A stretch of DNA of 19,280 nucleotides from an uncultured Holophagaceae bacterium (GTDB taxonomy: Bacteria; Acidobacteriota; Holophagae; Holophagales; Holophagaceae), in assembly GCA_903919165.1 (NCBI GenBank), contig CAIXHJ010000171.1, positions 1 through 19,280 on the forward strand, read 5' to 3'. Positions 1-7,497 of this stretch are shown piece by piece (positions within the stretch are counted from its first letter, which is position 1; each line of letters begins with the position of its first letter). A program made the translations under genes and the position numbers. Under the pieces are notes generated by a model, which saw only the letters and a list, made by a program, of their open reading frames with translations, did not search any database and had not been told where the DNA came from.

Positions 1-852
1 AAGTTCGAGGGCTGCTACCACGGCCACAGCGACGGGTTGCTGGTGAAGGCTGGTTCGGGTCTCGTCACCTTCGGCGCTCCCACCAGCGCCGGGGTGCCAA
101 AGGCCATCGCCGAGCTGACCTCTGTGGTATCGCTGGATGACTTGGAGACCCTGGAACGCACTTTCGCGGAAGTAGGCAACGAGCTTGCTGCGGCCATCAT
201 CGAGCCCATCCCCGCCAACAATGGTCTGCTGCTCCAGCGCCCCGAATTTCTCATGCGTCTGCGCGAATTGTGCTCAAGGCATGGTGTGGTCCTCATCTTC
301 GACGAAGTCATCAGCGGTTTCCGCGTGGCCCCCGGCGGCGCAGCGGAGCGGCTGGGGATCACACCGGACCTGGGCACCTACGGCAAGATCATTGGCGGCG
401 GCATGCCCGTGGGCCTCTACGGTGGACGCAAGGACATCATGGGTGTGGTCGCGCCCGATGGCCCGGTCTACCAGGCGGGCACTTTGTCTGGAAATCCCGT
501 GGCCATGGCCGCCGGCTTGGCCACGATGGAGAAGCTGACCCCCGCCTTTTATTCCAGTCTGGAAACCAGCTCCGAGAAGTGGGCAGGGACCTTCGAGACC
601 ATCCCCGGCCTCCACTGCCCCCGCTACGGCAGCCTGCTCTGGCCCCTGTTCCAGGATGGCGTCCGCCGCAGCGATGCGGTGAAGGGCGAGGCCATCAGCA
701 GCTTCAACCGCCTGCACAAGGCCCTGCTGGGCCAGGGCGTCTACCTGCCGCCCAGCGGCTACGAAGTGGCCTTCCTGAGTTCCGCCCATGGCAAACCCGA
801 ACTGGCCCACTTCAGGAAGGCCGTGGCCAATGTGGCCAAAGACTTCGCCTAA
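1..852 (+). CDS. hemL: Glutamate-1-semialdehyde 2,1-aminomutase, 5' truncated
   Basis: PLP-dependent enzyme that converts glutamate-1-semialdehyde to 5-aminolevulinate, the last step of the C5 route into heme. The reading frame is open from base 1 (KFEGCYHGHSDGLLVKAGSG), so the N-terminal third lies outside the window and 283 residues remain. The PLP-lysine motif is clear (YGKIIGGGMPVGLYGG, Lys of GKIIGGG), as are the IFDEVISGFR segment that binds the cofactor and the AGTLSGNPVAMAAG loop. The C-terminus (GVYLPPSGYEVAFLSSAHG) is typical of HemL and distinguishes it from other class-III aminotransferases. It is followed on the same strand by hemE and hemN, which fits a heme biosynthesis operon. 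Identity is near certain; only the start is missing. Confidence 0.95.
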   Translation, partial: KFEGCYHGHSDGLLVKAGSGLVTFGAPTSAGVPKAIAELTSVVSLDDLETLERTFAEVGNELAAAIIEPIPANNGLLLQRPEFLMRLRELCSRHGVVLIFDEVISGFRVAPGGAAERLGITPDLGTYGKIIGGGMPVGLYGGRKDIMGVVAPDGPVYQAGTLSGNPVAMAAGLATMEKLTPAFYSSLETSSEKWAGTFETIPGLHCPRYGSLLWPLFQDGVRRSDAVKGEAISSFNRLHKALLGQGVYLPPSGYEVAFLSSAHGKPELAHFRKAVANVAKDFA

Positions 853-875
853 TTCTTTAGCAATTTGTGTTTTAA

Positions 876-902
876 CTCTGCGTTCTCTGCATCCTCTGCG
901 GT
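876..902 (+). repeat. Three in-register 9-bp repeats in the hemL-hemE gap
   Basis: Three consecutive 9-mers lie end to end: CTCTGCGTT, CTCTGCATC and CTCTGCGGT. They share a CTCTGC core and are followed by GAATGGC. The array ends 22 bp before the hemE start and fills much of the 72-bp gap between the two heme genes. From memory, intergenic sequences of this CTCTGCG...CTCTGCGGTGAA style occur dispersed in several bacterial genomes, but I could not check copy number here. No function is assigned. Confidence 0.6.
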
Positions 903-924
903 GAATGGCTTTCCTGGTGATGTG

Positions 925-1914
925 ATGACTCAGCCTCTTCTCCGCGTCCTCAATGGCGAGACCCTCGACAAGCCCCCGGTCTGGTTCATGCGCCAGGCGG
1001 GGCGCTTCCTGCCCGAGTACCGCGCCATCCGGGCCAAGGCCACCTTCGAGCAGCTGCTGAATGACTCGGACCTGGCCGCGGAGGTCTCCCTGCAGCCCAT
1101 CCGCCGCTTCCCGCAGATCGATGGCGCCATCATCTTCAGCGATATCCTGGTGATCCTCGATGCTCTTGGTTGCGAAGTGACCATTCCCGAAGGTGGACCG
1201 CGCATCGGCAAGACCCTGGACCAGATCGACATCGACCGCCCTCTGGATGAAAAAGTCTTCGCGCCCGTCTGTGCAGCCATCCGCAAGGTGAAGGCCGAGC
1301 TTCCGGCCAAGGTCACCATGCTCGGCTTCGCTGGCGCGCCCTGGACCCTGCTGGCCTACGGCATCGAAGGGAAGGGCAGCAAGAGCTGGTCCAAGGCCAA
1401 GGCCTTCATCCACCAGGAGCCCGTGCTGGCCCGCAAATGGATGGACAAGCTGGCAGACGCCGCCGCTCGCTTGTTGAACCTGCACATCGAGGCCGGCGCA
1501 CAGGGCGTGCAGCTCTTCGACACCTGGGCGGGCGAACTCGACGCCGACGACTATGCGACTTTCGCCCTGCCAGCGGTGGCGCGCACCTTGTCCCAGGTGA
1601 CCGCCGCACCGACCCTGTTCTTTGCCCGCACGGGCTACCTGCCGGATGCCCTGAACGACCTGCCCTGCAAGGGCTTGGCCGTGCCCTGGCAGGTGCCCAT
1701 CAGTGAAGCCCGGCGCCGCTTCCCCAGAATGGTGCTGCAGGGCAACCTGGACCCCATCGCCCTGCTGGCGGGGGCTGACACGGCCAGACGGAAGACCCGT
1801 ACTATCGTGGACGCCATGAAGGGCCATCCCCACATCTTCAACCTGGGCCATGGCCTAGTGCCCGAGACGGACCCCGCCGTGGTGGCGGCAGTCCTTGATG
1901 AGGTGAAGGCATGA
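925..1914 (+). CDS. hemE: Uroporphyrinogen decarboxylase
   Basis: Cytosolic enzyme that removes four carboxylates from uroporphyrinogen III to give coproporphyrinogen III. The 329-residue product carries the family motifs: PPVWFMRQAGRFLPEYR near residues 17-33 with the substrate-binding arginines, GFAGAPWTL, FDTWAG and NLGHGLVPETDP near the C-terminus. The frame is open further upstream to a TTG at 865, but that extension would translate the 9-mer repeat. The ATG at 925 gives the usual HemE N-terminus (MTQPLLRVLNGE), and a GTG directly before it at 922 is an alternative. The ribosome-binding site is weak (GGTGA close to the start). The stop overlaps the hemN start by 4 bp (ATGA), which suggests translational coupling. 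Confidence 0.95.
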   Translation: MTQPLLRVLNGETLDKPPVWFMRQAGRFLPEYRAIRAKATFEQLLNDSDLAAEVSLQPIRRFPQIDGAIIFSDILVILDALGCEVTIPEGGPRIGKTLDQIDIDRPLDEKVFAPVCAAIRKVKAELPAKVTMLGFAGAPWTLLAYGIEGKGSKSWSKAKAFIHQEPVLARKWMDKLADAAARLLNLHIEAGAQGVQLFDTWAGELDADDYATFALPAVARTLSQVTAAPTLFFARTGYLPDALNDLPCKGLAVPWQVPISEARRRFPRMVLQGNLDPIALLAGADTARRKTRTIVDAMKGHPHIFNLGHGLVPETDPAVVAAVLDEVKA

Positions 1915-3281
1915 ACCAGCTCGCCAATCTCATCCGTCGCTACGACCGGCCCGGTCCGCGTTATACGGGCTATCCCATGCCCCCGGTCTGGTCTGACGAC
2001 TTCCCGGAACCCGAAGTCCTGGCGGCCCTGGACCGTGCGGCCACCCGCAAGGATGAGGCCCTTTCGATCTACCTGCACATCCCCTTCTGCCCACGCCGCT
2101 GCGCCTACTGCGGGTGCAACGTGGTGGTGAGTCCCCAGTACGATCCCGTGGAGGCCTACCTCGAGGCCGTGACGAAGGAGCTGGACCTCGTCTGCTCCCA
2201 TCTGAAGGACCGCCGCAAAGCCCTCCAGCTGCACTGGGGCGGTGGCACGCCTACCTACCTCCATACGGCGGACCTCAGGCGCACTTTTCAGCTTTTCAAG
2301 GACCGCTTCGAGTTTCTTCCAGGAGCGGAAATCGCCATCGAGGTGGACCCCACCTACCTGGAACCGGACCAGCTGCCCGCGCTGCGAGCCATGGGGTTCA
2401 ACCGGGTCTCCTTCGGCGTACAGGATCTGGACGAGGGCGTCCAGGCCCTCATCACCCGTGGCCAGACCTGGGACCACACCCTCACCGCCATGCGCCAGTG
2501 CCGGGAGCTGGGTTTCGAGGGCGTGAACCTCGATCTGGTTTACGGCCTGCCGGGACAAACCATGGATACCTTCCGTCGCACACTGGAATCCACTCTGGAG
2601 CTGTCGCCTGACCGCATGGCCGTCTACGGCTTCGCCTACCTGCCAAGCATCATGCCCTTCCAGCGCAGCATTCCGTCCGAGACCCTGCCTACGCCAGACC
2701 TGCGATTGGACCTCCTGCTGCTGGCCTCAGACATCCTGGAGAAGTCGGGTTATGTACCCATCGGCATGGACCACTTCGCCCACCCCAATGACCCCATGGC
2801 CAAGGCCGTGCAGGAGGGCCGCCTCATCCGCAACTTCATGGGCTATGCGGTGTCTGCCGGTTCGGACCTGGTGGGTTTCGGTCCCAGCGCCATCTCCAAC
2901 GTGGCCGGGGTCTACGCGCAGAATGAGAAGATCCTCGCCAAGTGGGAGCGCAGCCTCACGGATGGGCATCTGGCGGTCCACAAGGGTCATCGGCTCTCCG
3001 AGGACGACGAGTTGCGCCGCTGGGTCATCCACCACCTCATGGGCCACTTCGAGCTGCGCTGGTCCGAGCTGAAGCAGCGCTTCGGGGTGGATGGCACGGT
3101 GCTTTTCGCCGACGCAGTGGCGCAGCTTCGGGAAGAGGTGTCCCAGGGCACCGTAGAGGTGCGCCCCGAGGGGATTTTCATCACCCTGTTGGGGCGGCGG
3201 TTCGTACGCAACCTGGTGCAGCCCTTTGATGCCTACCTGGCCAAGCTCAGTGCCAAGACGCCCTTCTCCAGGACTGTTTGA
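1911..3281 (+). CDS. hemN: Oxygen-independent coproporphyrinogen III oxidase (radical SAM)
   Basis: Converts coproporphyrinogen III to protoporphyrinogen IX without oxygen, using S-adenosylmethionine and a 4Fe-4S cluster. The product is 456 residues, the usual HemN length. The N-terminus has the HemN-specific RYTGYP motif (residues 17-22). The radical SAM cluster site is HIPFCPRRCAYCGC, with Cys60, Cys64, Cys67 and the family-typical Cys69. HWGGGTPTYL and EVDPTYL follow, then the C-terminal HemN domain (MDHFAHPNDPMAKA). The full N-terminal lid and length argue for true HemN rather than HemW or the heme-chaperone paralogues. A good ribosome-binding site (GAGGTGA) sits within the end of hemE, and the start overlaps the hemE stop by 4 bp. 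This suggests heme synthesis under low oxygen. Confidence 0.95.
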   Translation: MNQLANLIRRYDRPGPRYTGYPMPPVWSDDFPEPEVLAALDRAATRKDEALSIYLHIPFCPRRCAYCGCNVVVSPQYDPVEAYLEAVTKELDLVCSHLKDRRKALQLHWGGGTPTYLHTADLRRTFQLFKDRFEFLPGAEIAIEVDPTYLEPDQLPALRAMGFNRVSFGVQDLDEGVQALITRGQTWDHTLTAMRQCRELGFEGVNLDLVYGLPGQTMDTFRRTLESTLELSPDRMAVYGFAYLPSIMPFQRSIPSETLPTPDLRLDLLLLASDILEKSGYVPIGMDHFAHPNDPMAKAVQEGRLIRNFMGYAVSAGSDLVGFGPSAISNVAGVYAQNEKILAKWERSLTDGHLAVHKGHRLSEDDELRRWVIHHLMGHFELRWSELKQRFGVDGTVLFADAVAQLREEVSQGTVEVRPEGIFITLLGRRFVRNLVQPFDAYLAKLSAKTPFSRTV

Positions 3282-3355
3282 TTCCAGCAATCGTTCAGCA
3301 CATGGGTAATGTTCCTTGTTGTGGATTTTAATGCAAATCCCCATGACTCAAAACA

Positions 3356-3383
3356 TTGCATAGCTGACCTAGTTGCCTACATT
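3356..3383 (+). promoter_or_regulatory. Candidate sigma70-type promoter upstream of the phosphatase gene
   Basis: In the 210-bp gap after hemN, TTGCAT (3356-3361) and TACATT (3378-3383) are separated by 16 bp and lie about 110 bp before the start at 3492. This is a match by eye only. The rest of the gap (3282-3491) shows a 6-bp hairpin, GCCTGG with CCAGGC around a CGAT loop at 3458-3473, just upstream of the ribosome-binding site. I see no recognisable RNA gene or riboswitch there. Confidence 0.3.
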
Positions 3384-3491
3384 AGGGAGTGTGGAGACCC
3401 GCCCGTTATGGCTTGGGGTCCCTGGCTTCTGGCCTAAACGGTGGTTTCCGCGGACCAGCCTGGCGATCCAGGCGAATTCGCGGAGGGTTAC

Positions 3492-3995
3492 ATGTCTCGC
3501 GCCCTGATCCTCTTACTCCCAGCCCTGGTGCTCCAGGCCCAGGACTCAGCCATCCCGGGCGCCGTGGAGGTGCGGCCCGGCATCTTCGTGCATCGCGGGG
3601 TTCCCGATGAGGAGACCTACAATGCGATCAGGAAACAGCACGTCACGCACGTGATCGATCTGAGGAGGGACGGCGAACCCAACCTGAATTGCGAATCCGA
3701 AGCTTCCCGACTGCAGGAGCTGGGCGTCCAGTACATGCGCTACGCCATTACAAGGACGCCACCAGCCGGGGACTTCGATTTCCTGCGATCCTTCCTGAGG
3801 GAGCTGCCGCGAGGTTCCAAGGTAGTGATCCACTGTAACGACGGCAACCGGGCCTCGGCGGTAGCTTGTTCCTGGCTGGTACTGGATAAGGGTATGCCCC
3901 TCGAGGAAGCCATGAGGATCGCGAAGAACGCCGGGCTGCAATTCCCCGAGACGGAGCAGGCCCTGCGGCGCTACATCAGCAAGGGTCGTGTGTAA
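3492..3995 (+). CDS. Exported tyrosine-phosphatase-like protein (DUF442/BLH-type, CX4R)
   Basis: A 167-residue protein with a short hydrophobic leader (MSRALILLLPALVLQAQDS) suggesting export to the periplasm. The fold signature is that of the dual-specificity/DUF442 phosphatases: VRPGIFVHRGVPDEETYNAI, then THVIDLRRDGE, then the P-loop VIHCNDGNRAS. Cys115 and Arg120 are separated by four residues rather than the five of classical tyrosine phosphatases; this shorter loop is seen in the DUF442 (beta-lactamase-hydrolase-like) group. The frame runs further upstream to 3441, but the ATG at 3492 has GGAGGG directly before it at good spacing and begins with the signal peptide. The gene stands alone after a 210-bp gap and its stop is 2 bp from the convergent acyl-CoA synthetase gene. 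The substrate is unknown. Confidence 0.75.
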   Translation: MSRALILLLPALVLQAQDSAIPGAVEVRPGIFVHRGVPDEETYNAIRKQHVTHVIDLRRDGEPNLNCESEASRLQELGVQYMRYAITRTPPAGDFDFLRSFLRELPRGSKVVIHCNDGNRASAVACSWLVLDKGMPLEEAMRIAKNAGLQFPETEQALRRYISKGRV

Positions 3996-3997
3996 GG

Positions 3998-5818
3998 TCA
4001 ATCCTTTGATTGGCTGTACATGCCTTCGATCTGGGAAGCGTACATCTGGTTCACGACCCGGCGCTTCACTTTGAGGGAGGGGGTCAACTGGCCGCCCTCA
4101 AGCGTCATCTCGTGTTCCAGCAGGGAGAACTTCTTGATGCGTTCATAATTCGACAATTGCACGTTGACGCGCTCCACCCGGCTTCCCACCTTAGCGATGG
4201 CGAGGGGGTTCCGGATGAGTTCAGCGTGGGAGGAGAATGAAATCTTCTTGTAGCCTGCCCAGCGCACCAGGCTGTCAAAGTTCGGGACGATGAGAGCGGT
4301 GAGGAAGTTGCGCTGGTCCCCGATCAGGACGGCCTGCGAGACGTACTTGTCATCCTTGAGGAGGTTCTCGATGGGTTGCGGTGCGACATTCTTCCCAGCG
4401 CTGGTGATGATGAGTTCCTTCTTCCGGTCCGTGATGTACAGGCGGCCTTGGTTATCCCTGTGTCCGATGTCGCCGGTGTGGAAGTAGCCGTCCGGATCGA
4501 TCGCTTCCCGGGTGGCCTTCTCGTTGTTCCAGTAGCCCACCATGACGTTGGGGCCTTGGCAGAGGATCTCGCCGTCCTCCGCGATCTTCACGAAAGGGCG
4601 GCCGTTCCACTCCTCGTAGATGGGGCGGCCCACACAGCCGGGTACCACCTCTCCGAAACGGTTCGCGGTGATGAGAGGACTCGTCTCGGTCAGACCGTAT
4701 CCCTCGAGGATGGGAATACCCATGATCCAGAAGAACTCCATGATCTTTGGGCTGAGGGGGGCGCCGCCGCTGACCGCTATCCTCAGGCGGCCTCCCGTGC
4801 GTTGGCGAATCTTCTCGAAGACGATGCGGCGGGCGGTGCTGTACCACGCGCCCTTCCAGGAGGGCGGCTCCTGCCCCTTCAGGAGAAAGGGCAGGGCCTG
4901 GCGGCCCGCTTGCATGGCCCAGTGGAAGATCAGGCGCTTGATGAGGCTGCCGGAGGCCACCGTGTCATAGATCTTGGCGAAGATCTTTTCGTAGACGCGG
5001 GGCACGGAAGCCATGACGGTGGGGCGGACCTCCAGCAGGTTGGCCGCGACGGTGTTGACGTTCTCGGCGTAGTAGATGCCGGCGCCGATGTGGATCCATA
5101 AAAAGCTGGCCATGCGTTCGAAGATGTGGGTGAGGGGCAGGAAGCTCAGGGCCCGTTCATGATCCGTGAAGTGCACGGCGGCCTCTGCGTCGAGCACATT
5201 GGACACGAGGTTCCCGTGGGTGAGCATGGCGCCCTTGGGATCTCCCGTAGTGCCGGAGGTGTAGACGAGCGTCAGGAGGTCGGAGGACTTCCGCTGATCG
5301 GCCCAGCCTCTCACCTCGGGGCGACGGACCTCCATGGCCTGACCTTCCTCCTGGAGGGTTGCCCAGCGAATAAGGTTGCGTCCGGTGTCTTCAGGCAGAT
5401 CGCCATCGAACAGAACGGCTGTCTCCAGCATCGGCAGCTGGTCCCAATGGGCAACCACTTTGTCCAACTGCGCCCGGTCGGAGCAGAGCACCCAGCGAGA
5501 TTGGCTGTCCTTGAGGATGAAGGCGGCCTGTGGGGCATTCAGGGTGGCGTAGATGGTGACGTCCGGAAGTCCCTGGATGGCGCAGGCGAAATCAGCGATC
5601 GCCCATTCAGGACGGTTCTCGGACATGATCGCCACACGATCCCCGGCTTGGAGTCCCCGGGCGGACATGGCGAGAGCCAGGCGCTCGACCCGGGCCACCA
5701 TTTCGGCATGGGAGATGGGAACGTAGGCCTCATTGCGCTTGAAGGCCAAGGCGTCCGGGAGGTCTCGTTGGACGGCTCGATAGAAAAGCTGGGCAATGGT
5801 TTCGACGGGCTGCGCCAC
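3998..5818 (-). CDS. Long-chain acyl-CoA synthetase (AMP-forming)
   Basis: Activates long-chain fatty acids with ATP and CoA for beta-oxidation or lipid synthesis. From the chosen start it has 606 residues, the usual size of FAA1/FadD15-type enzymes. Visible motifs are the ATP P-loop YTSGTTGDPKG (186-196), FLPLTHIFER (227-235), the adenine-binding YGLTETSP (374-381), YFHTGD (445-450), TDRKKELIITSAGKNVAPQPIE (463-484) and a C-terminal LTPSLKVKRR with the probable catalytic Lys583. A GTG at 5818 is preferred as start because GGAG lies 5 nt upstream and the protein then begins in the usual place (MAQPVETIAQLFYRAV). An ATG at 5851 is possible but has no ribosome-binding site and abuts an alternative start of divergent xerC. 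Substrate chain length is inferred from family only. Confidence 0.9.
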   Translation of the reverse strand: MAQPVETIAQLFYRAVQRDLPDALAFKRNEAYVPISHAEMVARVERLALAMSARGLQAGDRVAIMSENRPEWAIADFACAIQGLPDVTIYATLNAPQAAFILKDSQSRWVLCSDRAQLDKVVAHWDQLPMLETAVLFDGDLPEDTGRNLIRWATLQEEGQAMEVRRPEVRGWADQRKSSDLLTLVYTSGTTGDPKGAMLTHGNLVSNVLDAEAAVHFTDHERALSFLPLTHIFERMASFLWIHIGAGIYYAENVNTVAANLLEVRPTVMASVPRVYEKIFAKIYDTVASGSLIKRLIFHWAMQAGRQALPFLLKGQEPPSWKGAWYSTARRIVFEKIRQRTGGRLRIAVSGGAPLSPKIMEFFWIMGIPILEGYGLTETSPLITANRFGEVVPGCVGRPIYEEWNGRPFVKIAEDGEILCQGPNVMVGYWNNEKATREAIDPDGYFHTGDIGHRDNQGRLYITDRKKELIITSAGKNVAPQPIENLLKDDKYVSQAVLIGDQRNFLTALIVPNFDSLVRWAGYKKISFSSHAELIRNPLAIAKVGSRVERVNVQLSNYERIKKFSLLEHEMTLEGGQLTPSLKVKRRVVNQMYASQIEGMYSQSKD

Positions 5819-5876
5819 AATGACTCCAGACACTCGGGGATGTGACGGCATGTTAACAGGGGAGGGTGCGATTCCA

Positions 5877-6770
5877 TTGAACGAGGGGGTCCAGACCTTC
5901 CACCTCGAGCAGCGCGCCCGAGGCGTGTCGCCCCACACTGTACGTGCCCAGACGGGCGATCTTGGGAAACTCCTTGACCATGCCGCACGTAACCGTTGGA
6001 AAAACTGGGAAGTGACTCCGAGGACCCTGCGGGGGTTCGCTCTTGAACTCGGTGACAGGGGCCTGGATCCCGCCAGTCAGGCCCGCATCCTCTCTACCGT
6101 CCGAGGGTTCTTCAAGTGGATGTGGGAGACTCGGCGGATCGCCAGGGACCCCGCTTCCGGTCTGAGGAATCCCAAACAGCCTAAACGCCTTCCGGCCTTC
6201 CTCACGGAAGGGGAGAGCCGGGCCCTCCTGGATCTTCCTCCTACCGTCGATTTCCCATCCTCCCGGCTTGCCTGTCTGCTGGAACTGCTCTACGCATCGG
6301 GCCTGCGGGTCTCCGAACTGGTGGGGCTTGACTTGCAAGATCTGCTCACAGACCAGCGGACCCTCCGCGTGATGGGCAAGGGGCGAAAGGAGCGTCTGGT
6401 TCCCTACCACACGCAGGCGGCCACCGTCCTGGATGCCTACCTCCAATTCCGTTCAGCGTTCCTGGGTGCCAAAACGCTCCCGGCCGTTCCGGCCCTCTTC
6501 CTGAACCAGCGCGGGGGCCGTCTCACGCCCACCAGTGTGCGGGCCCTGCTGCGATCCGCCCTGGAAGCGGCCGCAGTCCGGTCGAGAGTAAGTCCCCATG
6601 CGCTACGGCATAGTTTCGCCACCCACCTGCTCAACCGCGGCATGGACCTGAGGGCCATCCAGGAGTTGCTGGGCCACGCGAGCCTCAGCACCACCCAGCG
6701 CTACACTCACTTGGGGCTGGAGGAACTGGCCAGGACCTACGAAAAGGCCCATCCCAGGGCGAAGTGTTGA
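5877..6770 (+). CDS. xerC: Site-specific tyrosine recombinase XerC
   Basis: Tyrosine recombinase that resolves chromosome dimers at dif, normally together with XerD and FtsK. All six catalytic residues are visible: Arg144 (ASGLRVSEL), Lys168 (VMGKGRKERLVP), His241 and Arg244 (HALRHSFATHLL), His267 (LLGHASLSTTQ) and Tyr276 (QRYTHL). The N-terminal SAM-like core-binding domain spans about residues 1-95. The C-terminal YEKAHPRAK closely resembles the E. coli XerC tail and favours XerC over XerD. A TTG at 5877, preceded by GGGGAGGG, gives 297 residues, the usual XerC length. An ATG at 5850 in the same frame is the alternative and would add nine residues. No integron or phage genes are nearby, so this is a housekeeping copy rather than an integrase. 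Confidence 0.88.
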   Translation: MNEGVQTFHLEQRARGVSPHTVRAQTGDLGKLLDHAARNRWKNWEVTPRTLRGFALELGDRGLDPASQARILSTVRGFFKWMWETRRIARDPASGLRNPKQPKRLPAFLTEGESRALLDLPPTVDFPSSRLACLLELLYASGLRVSELVGLDLQDLLTDQRTLRVMGKGRKERLVPYHTQAATVLDAYLQFRSAFLGAKTLPAVPALFLNQRGGRLTPTSVRALLRSALEAAAVRSRVSPHALRHSFATHLLNRGMDLRAIQELLGHASLSTTQRYTHLGLEELARTYEKAHPRAKC

Positions 6771-6794
6771 ACCGAGAACCACCGGAGTATGTCC

Positions 6795-7481
6795 ATGGAA
6801 TCCGTCGTCCCCATTCCCGCCTGTCCGTTCGTTCCGGTCCACGGAACCTCTGCACTCTTCCCGGTTCGCCGGATCTACTGCGTCGGACGCAACTATGCCG
6901 ACCACGCCCGGGAGATGGGCATGGATCCCAGCCGCGAGCCCCCCTTTTTCTTCGGGAAACCCCATGACGTGGTGGTGCCTCGTGGCGGGGAGATCACCTA
7001 TCCGCCGGCCACTTCAAATCTCCACTACGAAGTGGAACTGGTGGTGGCCATCGCGAAGGGAGGACGGGACATCTCCGTGCCGGGAGCGCTCGACTGCGTC
7101 TACGGCTATGCGGTGGGCCTTGATTTGACCCGGCGCGACCTCCAGGCGAAATCCAAGGAGAAGGGGCAACCCTGGGATACGGCCAAAGGCTTCGATCAGT
7201 CCGCGCCGATCTCCCCCATCACTCCGGTCTCGGTGTGCGGGCACCTGGAAACGGGGGCCATTTGGCTGTCCGTGAATGGCATGGAGAAACAGCGGGGCAA
7301 TCTGTCCCAGATGATCTGGAGCGTGCCGGAAGTGCTCGCGCACATCTCTGGCTTTGTGGCACTGGCGCCTGGCGACCTCATCTTCACGGGAACGCCTGCC
7401 GGCGTCGGCGCCATCGTCGCGGGCGATCGGGTCCGCTGTGGCATCGATGGACTGGGTGAGCTGGAAATCCTGTTGGTCTGA
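6795..7481 (+). CDS. Fumarylacetoacetate hydrolase family protein (acylpyruvase-like)
   Basis: A 228-residue single-domain member of the FAH superfamily. These enzymes cleave or decarboxylate 2-oxo acids such as acylpyruvates, fumarylpyruvate or oxaloacetate with a divalent metal. The metal-binding acidic residues are Glu79 and Glu81 (LHYEVELVVAI) and Asp110 (VGLDLTRRD). The lid motif GRNYADHAREM (31-41) carries the His and Glu typical of the FAHD1/YcgM branch, followed by FFFGKP, GFDQSAP, MIWS and GDLIFTGTPAGVG. The start at 6795 is chosen because GGAG lies 7 nt upstream; the in-frame ATG at 6789 is too close to it. It lies 24 bp after xerC on the same strand, so the two may be cotranscribed. 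The exact substrate cannot be told from sequence. Confidence 0.88.
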   Translation: MESVVPIPACPFVPVHGTSALFPVRRIYCVGRNYADHAREMGMDPSREPPFFFGKPHDVVVPRGGEITYPPATSNLHYEVELVVAIAKGGRDISVPGALDCVYGYAVGLDLTRRDLQAKSKEKGQPWDTAKGFDQSAPISPITPVSVCGHLETGAIWLSVNGMEKQRGNLSQMIWSVPEVLAHISGFVALAPGDLIFTGTPAGVGAIVAGDRVRCGIDGLGELEILLV

Positions 7482-7497
7482 TCGGAAGGCCGGAGGT

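Noticed and set aside
274..1851. 525-residue open frame on the minus strand opposite hemL and hemE
   Set aside because: It is antisense to two well-recognised genes, crosses their boundary, and has low-complexity, Gly/His/Gln-rich composition typical of GC-rich shadow frames.
3391..3473. Possible riboswitch or structured leader before the phosphatase gene
   Set aside because: Short complementary segments (GACCC/GGGTC, GCCTGG/CCAGGC) exist, but I could match no known riboswitch core.
3999..4012. Short CAATC/GATTG hairpin between the convergent phosphatase and acyl-CoA synthetase genes
   Set aside because: Only 5 bp of stem, AT-rich, overlapping coding sequence and with no T-run; too weak to call a terminator.
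5877..6770. The tyrosine recombinase as a sign of an integrated element or integron
   Set aside because: Length, XerC-like tail and housekeeping neighbours fit chromosomal XerC; no attachment repeats, cassettes or phage genes are visible.
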